NCBI RefSeq assembly: GCF_051014445.1
Contig: NW_027488366.1
Span: 10,868,001-10,932,000, forward strand
DNA from: Colletes latitarsis
Taxonomy: Eukaryota; Arthropoda; Insecta; Hymenoptera; Colletidae
DNA: 64,000 nt
Reading direction: 5' to 3'
Shown here: positions 61,661-64,000 of the stretch, one piece after another
Layout: the number at the start of each line of letters is the position of its first letter
Position numbering within the stretch: position 1 is the stretch's first letter
Translations under genes and position numbers: made by a program
Notes under the pieces: generated by a model
What the model saw: the letters and a program-made list of their open reading frames with translations, nothing else
Databases searched by the model: none
What the model was told of the DNA's origin: nothing

Positions 61661-64000
61661 CCCAGACCTAACATGCGTTATCCTCAAAAATATAGATCGA
61701 AACCTGGTTTAATCGACTGTTTCAGTGTGGTACCACATTACTATGTGATCCAAACCAGAAAATAACCCAGGACCTGTTCAACGAGTATGTGAAGTGTGCG
61801 AAAGTATGAGTCTGATGAGGGCAAATCCCATACCTATCCCAGACCTAACATGCGTTATCCTCTAAAATATTTATCAAGACCAGGTTTAATTGATTGTTTC
61901 ACTGTGGACCCACATTACTACGTGATCCAAACCAGAAAAAACCCAGCATCCGTTCAACACGTATGTGAAGAATGCGAAAGTATGAGTCTGATGAGTGAAA
62001 ATCCCAGGCCTGACCTAGACCTAACTTGCGTTATCCTCTAAAATATTGATCGAAACCAGGCTTAATTGACTGTTTCAGCGTGGTACCACATTACTAGGTG
62101 ATACAAACCAGAAACAGCCCAGGATCTAGCCATGAAGTATGAGAAATATGCGAAAGTATGAGCCTGCTGGGGGCAAATCCTAGACCTAAGCCAAACCTAA
62201 CATGCGTTATCCTCTAAAATATTTATCAAGACCAGGTTTAATTGATTGTTTCAGTGTGGTACCACATTACTACGTGAACCAAACCAGAAAAAACCCAGGA
62301 TCCGTTCAACAAGTATGTGAAGAATGCGAAAGTATGAGTCTCATGAGCGAAAATCCCAGACCTAACCTAGACCTAACATGCGTTATCCTCTAAAATATTG
62401 ATCCAAACCAGGTTTAATGGACTGTTTCAGTGTGGTACCACTTTACTACGTGATCCAAAGCAGAAAAAACCCTCGATCAGGTCAACATGTATGTTAAAAC
62501 TGCGAAAGTATGACCCTGATCAGGGCAAGTCCCAGGCCTAACCTAGACCTAACATGCGCTGTCCTCTAAAATATTGATGGAAACCAGGTTTAATTGACTG
62601 TTTCAGTGTTGTACTTCATTACTACGTGATCCAATCCAGAAAAAGCCCAGGATCTAGCCCTCAGGTATGAGAAATATGCGAAAGAATGAGCCTGATGAGA
62701 GAAAATCCCAGACCTAACCTAGACCTGACATGAATTATTCTCTAAAATATTGGTCGAAACCAGGTTTAATTGACTGATTCAGTGTGGTCCCACATTACTA
62801 CGTGATCCAAACCAGAAAAAACCCAGGATCCGTTCAACAAGTATGTGAAGAATGTGAAATATGTGTCTGATGAGTGAAAATCCCAGACCTAACCTAGACC
62901 TAACATGCGTTATCCTCTAAAATATTGATCCAAACCAGGTTTAATGGACTGTTTCAGTGTGGTACCACTTTACTACGTGATCCAAAGCAGAAAAAACCCT
63001 CGATCAGGTCAACATGTATGTTAAAACTGCGAAAGTATGACCCTGATCAGGGCAAATCCCAGGCCTAACCTAGACCTAACATGCGCTGTCCTCTAAAATA
63101 TTGATGGAAACCTGGTTTAATTGACTGTTTCAGTGTTGTACTTCATTACTACGTGATCCAATCCAGAAAAAGCCCAGGATCTAGCCATCAAGTATGAGAA
63201 ATATGCGAAAGTATGAGCCTGCTGGGGGCAAATCCTAGACCTAAGCCAAACCTAACATGCGTTATCCTCTAAAATATTTATCAAGACCAGGTTTAATTGA
63301 TTGATTCAGTGTGGTCCCACATTACTACGTGATCAAAACCAGAAAAAACCCAGGATCCGTTCAACAAGTATGTGAAGAATGCGAAATATGAGTCTGATGA
63401 GTGAAAATCCCGGGCCTAACCCAGACTTAAGATGCTTTATCCTCTAAAATATTTATCCAGAACAGGTTTAATTGAATGTTTCTGTGTGGTACCACATTAC
63501 TATGTGATCCAAACCAGAAAATAACCCGGGATCTGTTCAACGAGTATGCGAAGTGTGCGAAAGTATGAGTCTGATGAGGGCAAACCCAGACCTATCCCAG
63601 ACCTAACATGTGTTATCCTCAAAAATATTGATCGAAACCTGGTTTAATTGACTGTTTCAGTGTTGTACTTCATTACTACGTGATCCAATCCAGAAAAAGC
63701 CCAGGATCTAGCCATCAAGTATGAGAAATATGCGAAAGTATGAGCCTGCTGGGGGCAAATCCTAGACCTAAGCCAAACCTAACATGCGTTATCCTCTAAA
63801 ATATATATCAAGACCAGGTTTAATTGATTGTTTCAGTGTGGACCCACATTACTACGTGATCCAAACCAGAAAAAACCCAGGATCCGTTCAAAAAGTATGT
63901 GAAGAATGCGAATGTATGAGTCTGATGAGTGAAAATCCCAGGCCTAACCTAGACCTAACATGCGTTATCCTCAAAAATATTGATCGAAACCTGGTTTAAT
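61661..64000 (+). repeat. Terminal segment, partial block Y copy 4
   Basis: A CCCATACC A/B dimer (as at 29.2 kb) leads into Y-type monomers. About 62,040-62,870 matches 41,082-41,912 at an offset of 20,958 (119 monomers). A pair with an E monomer repeats 528 bp apart (about 62,450 and 62,978). The end returns to CTGCTGGGGGC and GTTCAAAAAGTATG monomers. The array continues past the window edge: the last 35 bases are the start of another monomer at 63966. Confidence 0.78.

Larger units (their letters stand above)
1..64000 (+). repeat. Satellite DNA array, 176-177 bp monomer, about 363 copies
   Basis: The same approximately 176-bp sequence recurs without interruption from the first to the last base, always in the same orientation. 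Using 'TATCCTC' as the monomer start, boundaries fall for example at 1, 178, 354, 530, 707, 10404, 10580, 10757 and 63966. Conserved landmarks in order along the monomer are TATCCTC, AAACC-W-GGTTT, TGTGGTACCACA, TACGTGATCC, CCAG plus an A-run plus CCC, GGATC, AGTATG, TGATGAG and CCTAACCTAGACCTAAC. A consensus assembled by eye has 71 G+C in 176 bases (about 40%). Length, homogeneity and higher-order structure fit centromeric or pericentromeric satellite. Centromere identity itself is inference, because sequence alone cannot show CENH3/CENP-A loading. Species and family name are not recognised. Confidence 0.98.

Noticed and set aside
1..64000. CENP-B box (core TTCG....A..CGGG)
   Set aside because: I checked monomer variants with TTCG or CCCG on both strands by eye and found none meeting the core pattern. 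A computed motif scan would be decisive.
1..64000. CRISPR array
   Set aside because: The repeat is contiguous at 176-177 bp with no unique spacers of 25-40 bp and no cas genes.
1..64000. Identification as a known satellite such as human alpha, Arabidopsis 178-bp, CentO or CentC
   Set aside because: The consensus does not resemble what I remember of these, and similar monomer length alone is not evidence. A database search is needed.
1..64000. Transposable-element origin or embedded element
   Set aside because: I found no long terminal repeats, target-site duplications, poly-A tails or transposase-like frames, and every position is explained by the monomer.

Overview
The whole 64 kb window is one uninterrupted array of a tandemly repeated satellite DNA. 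The monomer is 176-177 bp and about 40% G+C (71 of 176 in a consensus assembled by eye). All copies lie head-to-tail in the same orientation. A monomer boundary set at the 'TATCCTC' motif falls at base 1 and at 63966, which gives about 363 monomers with a mean period near 176.2 bp. I found no protein-coding gene, rRNA, tRNA, transposon, CRISPR array or unique-sequence insert on either strand. A homogeneous array of this size and monomer length is typical of centromeric or pericentromeric heterochromatin in a eukaryote, assembled from long reads. I do not recognise the species: the monomer does not match what I remember of human alpha satellite, Arabidopsis 178-bp, rice CentO or maize CentC repeats.

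The monomers fall into recognisable subtypes: A (176 bp), B (177 bp, with one extra base in 'GAAAATAACCC'), C ('AAAAAGCTCAGGATCTAG'), D ('GATAGTAAGAG') and E ('CCCTCGATCAGG', with a 12-bp palindrome). A and B often alternate as a 353-bp dimer. On top of this is a layered higher-order repeat (HOR) structure. From 1.2 to 9.5 kb and again from 15.6 to 18.3 kb the unit is a 13-mer of 2,293 bp, with two copies shortened by one dimer at different internal positions. The 8.5-12.1 kb block recurs at 17.3-21.0 kb. The 21-28.8 kb part is a patchwork with a 22-monomer (3,875 bp) duplication. From 28.8 to 33.2 kb a 13-mer/12-mer pair stands in tandem. From 38.4 kb onward, two block types (X, about 2 kb; Y, about 3 kb) alternate in a super-HOR of 5.5-7.2 kb, with sharp switch points between differently offset copies. 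The first 1.1 kb of the window is closely related to 60.3-61.05 kb, so the same families run beyond both ends.

The layout records repeated unequal exchange and local amplification, with at least one conversion-like patch. Every monomer type keeps most of a GGTACC-centred palindrome (TGTGGTACCACA, extended to 16 bp in some) and an AAACC-W-GGTTT dyad. These are the only candidate protein-binding or structural elements I can support. The many 60-101 aa open frames are translations of the satellite itself. Because 176 is not a multiple of three, the frame shifts at every monomer, and nothing suggests they are genes. Offsets and similarities were read by eye, and block edges are good to roughly one monomer unless a sharper position is given.
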